8,616 nucleotides of DNA. Source: CAXYVC01 sp964292295 (GTDB taxonomy: Bacteria; Acidobacteriota; Holophagae; Holophagales; Holophagaceae). The position numbers and the translations under genes are program-made. The notes beneath the pieces were generated by a model. It searched no databases, was not told the DNA's origin, and saw only the letters and a list, made by a program, of their open reading frames with translations. Where the stretch lies: assembly GCA_964292295.1 (NCBI GenBank), contig CAXYVC010000117.1, positions 1-8,616 of the forward strand, in the 5' to 3' direction. Positions 1-6,889 of this stretch are shown one piece after another. The first letter of the stretch is position 1; every line of letters begins with the position of its first letter.

Positions 1-1
1 G

Positions 2-1231
2 CATCGCCGGGGCGAGGCGGTGGAGCTGTGGGAGGCCGCGCCCGGCGCGGGCGGATGGGTGCGCACGGAGCCCTGGCCGGACACGGAAGGCCGTCCCGGC
101 CACCTGGAGATCGGGCCCCAGGGGGTGCTGGTGGCCCCCGACACCCCGGCGGACCGTCTCTTCAAGGCGCTGGAGCTGCCCCTGCGCTGCCCCGGCCACG
201 GCGCCCGGTGGCTGGGGCGGGGGGGGCGCCTGCGGCCGGTGCCCCTGGCGCCCGCCGCCCTGCTGTTCTCCGACCTGCTGCCCCTCCCGGGCCGCCTGCG
301 CCTGATGCTGGAGCCCTTCCAGAAGGTCAGGTCCGCGGAGCCCGAGGAATCCCTGCACGCCTTTGCCGCGCGGCGCCTGGGGAAGGGGGCCGCCGAATAC
401 CTGTTGCCCGCCATGATCGCGGGGGTTCTGGCCGCGCCGCCCTCGATCCTCAGCGTGGACGCGGTGCCGAGGCTCCGGCAGTGGGAGGCCTGCGGCAGCC
501 TGACCCGGGGCATGGCCCGGGGCGGGCGCAGCGCCATGAGCATCCCCGTGGGCGGCATGGGTGAGCTGCCGAGGCGCCTGGCCGCCGGGCTTCCCAAGCT
601 GCGCACCGCCTGTCGCGCCGAGGCCCTGGAGGCCCTGCCGGACGGGCGCTGGAGGGTGCGGGCGGAAGGGTACGCCGCGGAGGCGGACCGCGTGATCCTG
701 GCGCTGCCGGCCTTCGATGCCGCGCGGCTCCTGGGGGCCCATGCGCCCGCCAGCGCTGAGGCCCTGGCGGCCATCCCCTACACCACGGTGCGGCTCTTCC
801 ACAGCCGCCACGCGCCCCTGGCGCCCTATGCGGGCGGCTTCGGCTTTCTCGTGCACCCCCCCGAGGGGCGAGGGTATCTGGGCAGCCTGGTGCCCAGCTG
901 GATGGACCCGGATTCCGCGCCCGAGGGTACGATGCAGCTCCGCAGCTTCACCGGCGGGGCCTTCCCCACGGACGAGGCCTTCACCCGCTGGGAGGGCGTC
1001 CGGGAGGCCCTCCGGGCCTGGCTGCCGGGCCTGGGCGAAGCGTCCCAGGTGCGGGAGATCCTGGTCGAGCGGGCCATCCCGCGGGCGGAGATGGGGCACC
1101 GGGCGCGCGTCGCCCAGGCGCTGGAGGGCCTCCCGAAGGGGGTGGACTGGCTCAGCAACGCCCGCCTGGGACCCGGCGTGCGGGATGTCATCGAGGGGCT
1201 GGAAGCCTGGGCCGGGAGCGGCGCGCGATGA
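2..1231 (+). CDS. hemY: Protoporphyrinogen/coproporphyrinogen oxidase (HemY type), 5'-truncated by window edge
   Basis: FAD-dependent enzyme of late haem synthesis, oxidising the porphyrinogen to the porphyrin; probably membrane-associated. The frame is already open at the left edge: the first codons read HRRGEAVELWEA, then GAGGW. This is the end of the usual N-terminal FAD-binding unit, where the Glu closing the second strand contacts the FAD ribose and is followed by GG. The GTG at 20 is therefore internal, and about 30 residues, including the GxGxxG loop, lie outside the window. Counting from that GTG, HemY-like blocks follow: HLEIGPQGVL (28-37), ESLHAFAARRLG (110-121) with LLPAMIAGVLAAPPSILSVDA, GSLTRG (159-164), the GGMGELPRRLA stretch (178-188), and a C-terminal NARLGPGVRDVIEGLEAWA that corresponds to the second FAD-contact segment. 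Its TGA overlaps the nnr start (ATGA). The family is fairly clear; whether the substrate is protoporphyrinogen or coproporphyrinogen cannot be told from this sequence. Confidence 0.85.
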   Translation, partial: HRRGEAVELWEAAPGAGGWVRTEPWPDTEGRPGHLEIGPQGVLVAPDTPADRLFKALELPLRCPGHGARWLGRGGRLRPVPLAPAALLFSDLLPLPGRLRLMLEPFQKVRSAEPEESLHAFAARRLGKGAAEYLLPAMIAGVLAAPPSILSVDAVPRLRQWEACGSLTRGMARGGRSAMSIPVGGMGELPRRLAAGLPKLRTACRAEALEALPDGRWRVRAEGYAAEADRVILALPAFDAARLLGAHAPASAEALAAIPYTTVRLFHSRHAPLAPYAGGFGFLVHPPEGRGYLGSLVPSWMDPDSAPEGTMQLRSFTGGAFPTDEAFTRWEGVREALRAWLPGLGEASQVREILVERAIPRAEMGHRARVAQALEGLPKGVDWLSNARLGPGVRDVIEGLEAWAGSGAR

Positions 1232-2661
1232 TCCCGCTCCTGACCGCCGACGAGATGCGTGCCCTGGAGGCCCGGGCCATCCGGGAGTGGGGCATCCCTT
1301 CTCTCGTGCTGCAGGAACACGCGGCCCTGGGCGCCCTGGCGCTCCTGCCGCCGGAAGTCCCCCTCCACGTACTGGCGGGCCCCGGCAACAACGGGGGCGA
1401 TGCGCTGGCCCTGGCCCGCCTGGCCCGTCTCCGGGGCCAGGAGGTCACGGTGTGGACGCTCGACGCGGCGCCCGCCTGGAAGGGGGACGCCGGGCTTCAG
1501 GCGCGCCTCTGGGAGGGGCTCGGCGGCGTCTACCGCCACACGGAGCGGCCCGCGGACGCGGTGGGCGGCTTCCGTGGCTGGGTGGTGGATGGCCTCTTCG
1601 GCCTGGGGGGCCGCGCTCCCCTCCGGGGCCAGGCCGAGGCCTGGGCCCTGGCGCTGGGGCGCCCCGGCGAGCGCCCCTTCCGGGTGCTCGCGCTGGACCT
1701 TCCCTCGGGCCTCGATCCGTCGTGTGCCGAGGTGCCAGGTCCCGTGGTGGGGGCCGACCGCACGGCCTGCTTCGGGTTCCGGAAGCGCTGCCACGGCCTG
1801 CGCCCGGCCCTGGAATGCTGCGGCCAGGTCGAGGTGGTGCGCCTGCCCCTTCCCGGGGTCCCCTCGGCGGAACTGCAGCTCCTGGAGCGCCCCGTGCTGC
1901 CGGCGCACCCCTGGGATGTCCACAAGCGCCGCCTCGGCCACGTGGCCATCCGGGCCGGACGCCCGGGCATGAGCGGGGCGGCGGTGCTGGCGGCCACGGG
2001 CGCCCTGCGCATGGGAGCGGGGCTCGTGACGGTGCTGACGGACCCGGAGCTGCGGGCGGAGGTCGCCTGCCAGGTGCCGGAGGCGATGGTGCGCCCCTGG
2101 GAAGGCCGCGTGCCCGACGGGGTGGACGTCCTGCTGGCCGGTCCCGGCGGCGTGGAGGAGGTTCCCGCCTGGGAGGGGCCGCTGGTGCTGGACGCCAGCG
2201 CCCTGCGGGAGGGCGAGGGGCCGCGCTGGATGGCCCGCCCCGCAACGGTGCTCACGCCCCACGCCGGCGAGTTCGCACGCCTCTTCGGTTCCGAGGTGGC
2301 CTCCCCGGAGGCGCGGCTCACCCAGGCCCGTGCCGTGGCGGCGCAGCCCGGCGTGCTGGTGCTCAAGGGCGCCCAGACCCTGCTGGCGGGGGAGGGGGCC
2401 TCCGACCTCTGGGTGAATCCCACGGGGCATCCGGGCCTGGCCACCGGTGGCAGCGGCGACTTCCTGGCGGGCATGGTGGCCGCCCGCGTGGGCGCCTGGG
2501 CGCGGGGAGGGGCGGGCGCCCCTGCCAGCCTGCGGGCGGCTGCGGCCGAGGCGGTGTGGTTCCACGGCGCCGCCGCGGACCGCCTGGGCCCCGGCCCCCT
2601 GCTGGTGCGCGAACTGGGCTCCGCGCTGGCCGCGCTCCTGAGGGAGGTCGCCCGTGCCTGA
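1228..2661 (+). CDS. nnr: Bifunctional NAD(P)H-hydrate epimerase / ADP-dependent NAD(P)H-hydrate dehydratase
   Basis: Metabolite-repair enzyme that converts damaged NADHX/NADPHX back to NAD(P)H. The 477 residues match the usual fused length. The N-terminal YjeF_N epimerase domain (about 1-215) has GPGNNGGD (51-58), the VDGLFG strand (120-125) and DLPSGLD (157-163). The C-terminal ribokinase-like dehydratase domain (about 225-477) begins at HKRRLGH (232-238) and carries GAGL (263-266), LTPHAGEFARL (342-352), LKGAQT (379-384), NPTG (397-400), the ATGGSGD (405-411) nucleotide/catalytic motif and a late FHG (445-447). The usual GPGLG loop reads AGPGG here (304-308), a mild variation. The start ATG overlaps the preceding TGA as ATGA, with GGGAG (1214-1218) nine bases upstream, which suggests translational coupling to hemY. 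The next gene overlaps its end by 8 bases. Nnr next to TsaE is a common arrangement (yjeF-yjeE in E. coli). Confidence 0.96.
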   Translation: MIPLLTADEMRALEARAIREWGIPSLVLQEHAALGALALLPPEVPLHVLAGPGNNGGDALALARLARLRGQEVTVWTLDAAPAWKGDAGLQARLWEGLGGVYRHTERPADAVGGFRGWVVDGLFGLGGRAPLRGQAEAWALALGRPGERPFRVLALDLPSGLDPSCAEVPGPVVGADRTACFGFRKRCHGLRPALECCGQVEVVRLPLPGVPSAELQLLERPVLPAHPWDVHKRRLGHVAIRAGRPGMSGAAVLAATGALRMGAGLVTVLTDPELRAEVACQVPEAMVRPWEGRVPDGVDVLLAGPGGVEEVPAWEGPLVLDASALREGEGPRWMARPATVLTPHAGEFARLFGSEVASPEARLTQARAVAAQPGVLVLKGAQTLLAGEGASDLWVNPTGHPGLATGGSGDFLAGMVAARVGAWARGGAGAPASLRAAAAEAVWFHGAAADRLGPGPLLVRELGSALAALLREVARA

Positions 2662-3079
2662 GCGCTTTCTTCCGGATGACGCGGCCACGGAAGCCCTTGG
2701 CGCCGAACTGGCGCGGCTCACCCCGCCCGGAGGAACCTGGCTGCTGCGGGGCGGCCTCGGCGCGGGCAAGACCACCTGGTGCCGCGGCTTCCTGGCGGGG
2801 CTGGGGGGGGATCCGGACGAGGTCGCCAGTCCCACCTATGCCGTCCTCCACCGCTACGGAAGCCCGAAGGGGAGGCTCTTCCACCTGGATCTGTACCGGC
2901 TGGGGGAGGAGGGGGCCTGGAGCCTGGGGCTGGAGGAGGAGGTCGGAGGCGCGGACTTCCTGGTGGTCGAGTGGGCGGGCCGTCGCGGCCCCTGGCCCAC
3001 CCCCTGGGTCGCGGAGCTGGCGCTGGAGGCCGAGGGGGAGGGGCGCCGCGCCGTGTGGGAACAGCCATCCCTGCCGTGA
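2654..3079 (+). CDS. tsaE: tRNA threonylcarbamoyladenosine biosynthesis ATPase TsaE
   Basis: Small P-loop ATPase that works with TsaD and TsaB to make N6-threonylcarbamoyladenosine at A37 of ANN-decoding tRNAs; cytoplasmic. The 141 aa are typical of the family. Visible motifs are Walker A GGLGAGKTT (33-41), the conserved SPTY (59-62), the Walker B-like HLDLYRL (77-83) and VEWAGR (105-110). I chose the GTG at 2654 because GGGAGG (2642-2647) lies six bases upstream and because the gene then overlaps the nnr stop by 8 bases, matching the compact style of this operon. The C-terminal tail after residue 115 is Arg/Glu-rich and not distinctive. The tsaD and tsaB partners are not in the window. This is the last gene of the hemY-nnr-tsaE run, as an AT-rich gap follows. 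Confidence 0.96.
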   Translation: MPERFLPDDAATEALGAELARLTPPGGTWLLRGGLGAGKTTWCRGFLAGLGGDPDEVASPTYAVLHRYGSPKGRLFHLDLYRLGEEGAWSLGLEEEVGGADFLVVEWAGRRGPWPTPWVAELALEAEGEGRRAVWEQPSLP

Positions 3080-3229
3080 AGGGGAGGCTCCTCTGAAGCG
3101 TCTGGTTCGTTTTGTTCCCTGGTTATTGTTCCTTGTTGTTTCTGAGGACTCATCCGGCTTGGCGGAATAACGCGCCTTTTTGGTGTTTTCCGGGGATCGG
3201 GACTAGAGTTGGGCTCCAGGAGGTTCCCC
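3080..3229 (+). other. AT-rich intergenic region between tsaE and pepA
   Basis: About 150 bases with no confident gene. The part from about 3097 to 3200 is strikingly T-rich for this genome, with the TTGTTCC heptamer occurring twice. It contains a weak candidate terminator (GGCG 3161-3164 pairing with CGCC 3173-3176, followed by TTTTT 3177-3181), and after that the probable pepA promoter. A 25-codon CTG-initiated frame at 3093-3170, with GGGGAGG (3081-3087) five bases upstream, would encode a short basic-then-hydrophobic peptide. I treat it as a curiosity, not a gene, because its codons do not show the local G/C-ending bias. Confidence 0.5.
3180..3209 (+). promoter_or_regulatory. Putative sigma70-type promoter for pepA
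   Basis: TTGGTG (3180-3185) and TAGAGT (3204-3209) are separated by 18 bases and lie just before the pepA ribosome-binding site, giving a very short leader. The -10 matches TATAAT at four of six positions (T1, A2, A4, T6). Position and AT-richness support it; no expression evidence is available. Confidence 0.35.
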
Positions 3230-4696
3230 ATGCCCGTCCTCGAGCTCAGCAGCCAGACCGGGAAGGATTTTTCCGGCGATGTGCTCGTCGTTCCCGTCTT
3301 TTCTGGACGTGAGCGGCACCGCCTGCCCCTGGCGGTCAGCAAGGTGGCGCGCCAGGCGATGGACGAGGGGGACTTCAAGGCGGAGTATCTGGAATGCGTG
3401 CCGCTCCACCATCCCAATGGTGTGAAGGACTGCCGCTGGATGCTCCTGGTGGGGCTCGGGGACGAGGAGACGATCACGCCCAACCGGCTCCGCAAGGCCG
3501 TGGGGGCCGCCCTGCGGCAGTGCCTGAAGAAGGGATGGGCGCGGGCGGGCATCGTGGTCCCCAGCACCAGCGGCATGGGACACGACGAGGTCCAGGGGGT
3601 GGTGCTGGAGGGCGCCCTCCTGGCGGACTACGATTTCGTCGCCTGCAAGGGCAAGCCCGCGCCGCGCCGGCTTGAGCGCCTGGAACTCTTCACGAACGGC
3701 GAGGACACGCGGAAGGCCCGGCGGCGCCTGCCGCAGATCGAGGCCGGCGTGGCCGCCTGCCACCGCGTCCGGGACCTCGTGAACACTCCCGCGGGCGAGC
3801 TCCATCCGGAGGCCTTCGCGGCCATGGCCCAGAAGCTGGCGAAGCAGCACAAGATCGGGGTCGAGGTCCTGGGGCCCGAGGAACTCGAGAAGGGCGGCTT
3901 CGGCTGCGTGCTGGCGGTGGGCGGGGGCTCGGTCCACGCGCCCCGGGTGGTGAAGCTGGACTACAAGCCCAAGGACGCCAGGCGGCACGTGGCGCTGGTG
4001 GGCAAGGGGGTCTGTTTCGACGCCGGTGGCCTGTCGCTGAAGCCCGCCAACAGCATGGAGACCATGAAGGACGATATGGCGGGGGCCGCGGTGGTCCTGG
4101 CGACCCTGGTGGCCTGCGCCGAACTCCAGCTTCCGGTCCGGGTCACCGGCATCCTCGGGCTGGTGGAGAACATGCCCTCGGGCAGCGCCTACCGTCCCGG
4201 CGACGTGCTCCGCAGCCGTTCCGGCAAGACCGTGGAGGTGCTGAACACGGACGCGGAGGGCCGCCTCGTGCTGGCGGATCTCCTGCACTACGCCTCCGGC
4301 CTGGAGCCGGACCATCTCGTGGACCTGGCGACCCTCACCGGTGCGGGCATGGTGGCCCTGGGGGATGGCGTGAGCGGCGTCTTCGGCACGGACCAGCGCC
4401 TGGTGGACCGCCTGCTGGATGCGGGGCTCGCCGCGGGGGAGCACCTGTGGCAGCTGCCCCTGGTGGAGGAATACCGCGCTTCCCTGCGGAGCCACGTGGC
4501 GGACCTGAAGAACGTCTCCGGCGGGCGCTGGGGCGGCGCCATCACCGCGGCGCTCTTCCTGAGGGACTTCGTGGAGGTGCCCTCCTGGGCCCATGTGGAC
4601 CTGAGCTCCGCCTGGTCCGCCTCGGAACGGGATTTTCGTCCCTTCGGCGGCACGGGCGAAGGGCCCCGCTGGCTGCTCGAGTGGCTGATGGCCTGA
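3230..4696 (+). CDS. pepA: Leucyl aminopeptidase (M17 family, PepA)
   Basis: Cytosolic di-metal aminopeptidase that removes N-terminal residues from peptides; some PepA homologues also bind DNA as regulators or recombination accessory factors. The ATG at 3230 is chosen over an upstream in-frame TTG (3209) because AGGAGG (3218-3223) sits six bases before it. The product is 488 aa, normal for M17. The variable N-terminal domain covers about 1-165 and the catalytic domain about 170-488. The metal ligands and catalytic residues are all present: K259 and D264 in GKGVCFDAGG, K271, D282 in KDDMAGAA, D341 and E343 in the signature NTDAEGRL (339-346), and R345. From memory these fall a constant 11 residues before the E. 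coli PepA numbering, so the active site looks intact. The gene stands alone, with a promoter candidate upstream and another before the next gene. Confidence 0.97.
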   Translation: MPVLELSSQTGKDFSGDVLVVPVFSGRERHRLPLAVSKVARQAMDEGDFKAEYLECVPLHHPNGVKDCRWMLLVGLGDEETITPNRLRKAVGAALRQCLKKGWARAGIVVPSTSGMGHDEVQGVVLEGALLADYDFVACKGKPAPRRLERLELFTNGEDTRKARRRLPQIEAGVAACHRVRDLVNTPAGELHPEAFAAMAQKLAKQHKIGVEVLGPEELEKGGFGCVLAVGGGSVHAPRVVKLDYKPKDARRHVALVGKGVCFDAGGLSLKPANSMETMKDDMAGAAVVLATLVACAELQLPVRVTGILGLVENMPSGSAYRPGDVLRSRSGKTVEVLNTDAEGRLVLADLLHYASGLEPDHLVDLATLTGAGMVALGDGVSGVFGTDQRLVDRLLDAGLAAGEHLWQLPLVEEYRASLRSHVADLKNVSGGRWGGAITAALFLRDFVEVPSWAHVDLSSAWSASERDFRPFGGTGEGPRWLLEWLMA

Positions 4697-4734
4697 ACAG
4701 GTGAAACGGCTTTTTCCTGCGCCGCGCCTTTCCC

Positions 4735-4767
4735 TTGACCGGAGCCGGTGCTTGGGGATCCTATTAG
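4735..4767 (+). promoter_or_regulatory. Putative promoter region of the HU/IHF-family gene
   Basis: TTGACC (4735-4740) is a good -35 box, and TATTAG (4762-4767) is the best -10-like hexamer before the gene. Their spacing is 21 bases, longer than the usual 16-18, so either the -10 is a poorer hexamer a few bases upstream or the -35 is fortuitous. The leader to the ATG would be about 25 bases. Confidence 0.35.
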
Positions 4768-4797
4768 GGCACTTGCCCCCAACCGATCGGAGCCAGC

Positions 4798-5094
4798 ATG
4801 GATGCGATGGAGACCCTCACCAAGGCGGACTTGTCGAAGCACCTCATGGAACAGCTGCAGCTCTCCAAGAAGGATGCGGACCTGATGGTGAACGCGTTCC
4901 TCCAGAGCGTCGTGGCGGCGCTCCACCGCGGGGAAGGCGTGGAGCTGCGCGGCTTCGGCAGCTTCCGGCTCCGGGACCGCCAGGGGCGCCAGGGGCGCAA
5001 TCCCCGCAGCGGCCAGTCCATCGCCGTGCCCCCCAAGCGGGTGGTCTACTTCAAGCTGGGCAAGGAGCTCCGCAGCAAGCTCATCGACGAATGA
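4798..5094 (+). CDS. HU/IHF-family nucleoid DNA-binding protein
   Basis: Small dimeric DNA-bending protein of the bacterial nucleoid. The 98 aa are slightly longer than typical HU (about 90). The N-terminal helical dimerisation part is followed by GFGSF (53-57 region) and the beta-arm motif GRNPRSG (66-72), where Pro69 corresponds to the intercalating proline of the family. The end, VVYFKLGKELRSKL, resembles the C-terminal helix of IHF-like members (FKPGKEL) more than classical HU, but HU and IHF cannot be separated safely here. The ATG at 4798 has GGAG (4789-4792) five bases upstream; a second ATG at 4807 lacks such a site at proper distance. The next gene follows after 51 bases with no visible terminator, so the two may be cotranscribed. 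Confidence 0.93.
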   Translation: MDAMETLTKADLSKHLMEQLQLSKKDADLMVNAFLQSVVAALHRGEGVELRGFGSFRLRDRQGRQGRNPRSGQSIAVPPKRVVYFKLGKELRSKLIDE

Positions 5095-5145
5095 CCGCGG
5101 CGCCCCGCTCCGCTGTTCCCATCATCCTGTCCTGAGGGAGGCCCC

Positions 5146-5883
5146 ATGCGCCTGTTCCGGAACCTGATCACCCTCGCGGCCGCGCTTTCCCTGGCCGCTC
5201 CCCTGGCGGCCCAGAAGCTGAGCAAGGCGGAGAAGGCCAAGCTGCCCCGCGTGGCCATCATCGAGTTCAAGGCCGCGCCCGACTGCTGGCACGGCTGGCG
5301 CCACGGCGGCTGGGGCAACCACATGTCCACGATCTCCAACCAGCTGCGCGACCTGCTGGTGACCGACCTCACCCAGAAGGGCCGCGGCAAGCTGCGCATG
5401 GTCGAGCGGGAGCGCCTGGAGGAGATCCGCGGCGAGCTGGCCTTCCAGCAGAGCGGCGAGGTGGATACGAAGACCGTCCTGAAGGTGGGCAAGCTCCTGG
5501 GCGTGAAGTACATGGTCACGGGCAAGGTGACCCGCTTCGCCTACAAGGAGGGCGGCTTCAAGACCGGCTGGGGCGTGGGCGCCCTGGTGAGCAAGGTGAC
5601 GGGTGACGGGCTGGCGGGTGCCGTGGCCGGCAGCGTGAACATCAAGAAGGCCTCCTTCACCGGGCGCCTGGACCTGCGCCTCATCGACGTGGAGACCGGC
5701 GAGATCCTCGGCACCTGGAAGGACGAGGACAAGGTGGCCGACACCAGCGTGAAGGTGGCGGGGACCGGTGCCGAGGTGGACTACGACGAGGAACTGGTGA
5801 ACAAGGTCTTCGAGCCGATCATCGCCCGCATCGTCCCCAAGATGGTGCGCACGATCTCCTCCGAGGGCTCCGAGGAGGAGTGA
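5146..5883 (+). CDS. Exported CsgG-fold protein of unknown specific function
   Basis: A 245-aa secreted protein. MRLFRNLITL followed by an Ala/Leu-rich core to about residue 23 is a Sec signal peptide, with likely cleavage near LAAQ-KLSK. The mature part begins with the strand RVAIIEF (35-41), then a helix NQLRDLLVTDLTQKG, a KLRMVERERLEEIRGEL segment (82-98) and a KVGKLLGVKYMVTGKVTRF segment (113-131). This is the pattern of the CsgG / LpoB-like fold (curli secretion channel and related envelope proteins). DLRLIDVETGEILGTWK (176-192) is the typical following hairpin. There is no Cys after the signal peptide, so unlike CsgG it is not a lipoprotein. An unusual Trp/His/Gly-rich stretch with Cys47 lies at about 47-59, and the tail is acidic (GSEEE). 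The GAGGGAGG ribosome-binding site (5134-5141) lies four bases from the ATG. A strong hairpin follows the stop. Whether it forms a pore or acts as a periplasmic partner is not evident. Confidence 0.8.
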   Translation: MRLFRNLITLAAALSLAAPLAAQKLSKAEKAKLPRVAIIEFKAAPDCWHGWRHGGWGNHMSTISNQLRDLLVTDLTQKGRGKLRMVERERLEEIRGELAFQQSGEVDTKTVLKVGKLLGVKYMVTGKVTRFAYKEGGFKTGWGVGALVSKVTGDGLAGAVAGSVNIKKASFTGRLDLRLIDVETGEILGTWKDEDKVADTSVKVAGTGAEVDYDEELVNKVFEPIIARIVPKMVRTISSEGSEEE

Positions 5884-5900
5884 AGGCTCCCGCCCCGTGC

Positions 5901-5929
5901 ACGAAGGGCCCCCTGGCGGGGCCCTTCGT
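5901..5929. terminator. Hairpin terminator shared by the convergent genes
   Basis: ACGAAGGGCCCC (5901-5912) and GGGGCCCTTCGT (5918-5929) form a perfect 12-bp stem with loop CTGGC. It lies 17 bases after the CsgG-fold stop on the + strand and directly abuts the stop codon of the - strand hydrolase, overlapping its first base. Neither side has a strong T tract, so it may be an inefficient intrinsic terminator or an mRNA 3'-end stabiliser. Its ACGAAGG / CCTTCGT outer arms resemble those of the trp attenuator terminator. Confidence 0.7.
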
Positions 5930-6888
5930 CATTCCAGCCAGGCCTTCGTGGCTTCCCGGATGCGCTCCCCGTAGGCGGGGCCAATGACTTCGGCGCAGTG
6001 CAGGTGCCAGGTGGGGACCTCCACCACCTGGATGTGGGCGAAGGCCGCGGCCATCCTCCGCTGGGCTTCCGGTGGCGCAAGGCGGTCCTGGGTGGCCAGG
6101 AAGCAGAGGGCCGGCGTCTCCAGGCGTCTCCCTTCCAGGGCCAGGCAGGGATGGGTGGCGTCCCTGCGGTAGGAGGCGCGGCGCGCGGCCCATCGGCTCC
6201 CGAGCTCCCCCGCGAGCGGGGCCACCAGGGGGTGCCAGGGGCGGTCCCGCTTCCCCCGGGCCAGGCGCTCGGCAAAGTCCCGGCTGCCCGCCGGGGCGCC
6301 CTCCCAGATCAGGCCCCCGAGGGGACCGCGGCCCTCCGCTTCGAGCCTGGCCAGGGCCAGGAGCCCGACGCTGGCACCGAGGCTGCGCCCCATCAGGAGG
6401 ATGCGGCGACGCGGGAAGCGGTGCTCCAGGTGGTGCACCATCGCCACCACCTCCTCCGCCTCCCGGGCTCCGAAGGTCACGAAGGGCCTGCGCTGCCCCT
6501 TCCGCAGGGCGTCGTCCCGGCGCAGGTAGGTGAAGATGGCGGCGTCCTGGTCCGGGAACCAGCGCAGGGCGGGGCTGGTTCCCCAGCGGTCGTCCCCGAA
6601 GCCGTGCAGCAGCAGCACGAGGCCCCGGGCCGGCTGGACACGACGCAGGGTCCAGAGCTGGAGGCCGCCGACCTCCTCCGCCTGCCAGCGGCCCCCGGGG
6701 TCCCCCTGGCCGCCGGCCGCGAGATCCCGGTACGTGGCCTCCACCCGTGCGAGGGGTTGGGGCGTGTAGAAGGGCGGGTCCGTCAGCTCCTGGGCAATGC
6801 CGTGGGCCTTCCAGGCGACCCACGCCCCCCATCCCAGGAGCAGGACGCCCGCTCCCAGGAAAAGACCGGTCCTGCCGCGGCGTGCCAG
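5929..6888 (-). CDS. Membrane-anchored alpha/beta hydrolase, probable CTG start
   Basis: Serine hydrolase of the alpha/beta-hydrolase fold, substrate unknown. Numbering from the proposed CTG start (319 aa): strand and oxyanion region GLVLLLHGFGDD (89-100), nucleophile elbow GRSLGAS with Ser169, Asp268 in ATQDRLAPP, and His295 (or His297) in TWHLHCAEVIG, giving a complete catalytic triad. The first standard start in frame is GTG at 6744, but it has no ribosome-binding site. The frame stays open upstream to a TGA inside the end of the preceding gene. The extra 48 codons encode LARRGRTG, a hydrophobic span GLFLGAGVLLLGWGAWVAW (residues 8-26), and a linker ELTDPPFYTPQPLAR, which reads like an authentic N-terminal anchor. 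GGAG (6896-6899) lies seven bases before the CTG at 6888, one base past the lipoprotein stop. I therefore favour CTG initiation coupled to the upstream gene; the shorter GTG form (5929-6744) is the fallback. A hydrolase facing the periplasm is an inference from the basic N-terminus followed by one membrane span. Confidence 0.8.
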   Translation of the reverse strand: MARRGRTGLFLGAGVLLLGWGAWVAWKAHGIAQELTDPPFYTPQPLARVEATYRDLAAGGQGDPGGRWQAEEVGGLQLWTLRRVQPARGLVLLLHGFGDDRWGTSPALRWFPDQDAAIFTYLRRDDALRKGQRRPFVTFGAREAEEVVAMVHHLEHRFPRRRILLMGRSLGASVGLLALARLEAEGRGPLGGLIWEGAPAGSRDFAERLARGKRDRPWHPLVAPLAGELGSRWAARRASYRRDATHPCLALEGRRLETPALCFLATQDRLAPPEAQRRMAAAFAHIQVVEVPTWHLHCAEVIGPAYGERIREATKAWLE

Positions 6889-6889
6889 C

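Noticed and set aside
826..2835. 669-codon - strand open frame
   Set aside because: It is antisense to hemY, nnr and tsaE, with Pro/Arg/Ser/Gly-rich composition and no recognisable domain. Long antisense frames are expected at this GC content.
717..3170. 817-codon + strand open frame overlapping hemY, nnr and tsaE
   Set aside because: It is an out-of-frame shadow of three well-supported genes in GC-rich DNA. The translation is Pro/Gly/Arg-rich low-complexity sequence with no family motif.
3209..3229. Upstream TTG start for pepA
   Set aside because: The AGGAGG ribosome-binding site at 3218-3223 would lie inside the coding region; it is correctly placed for the ATG at 3230.
3203..4594. 463-codon - strand open frame opposite pepA
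   Set aside because: pepA on the other strand has complete catalytic motifs. The antisense product is His/Gln/Arg/Gly-rich and typical of a shadow frame.
4698..4719. Imperfect hairpin after pepA (CAGGTGAAA / TTTTTCCTG)
   Set aside because: The stem contains a T:T mismatch and a G:U pair and is A/T-rich, with no following T tract. It is too weak to call a terminator.
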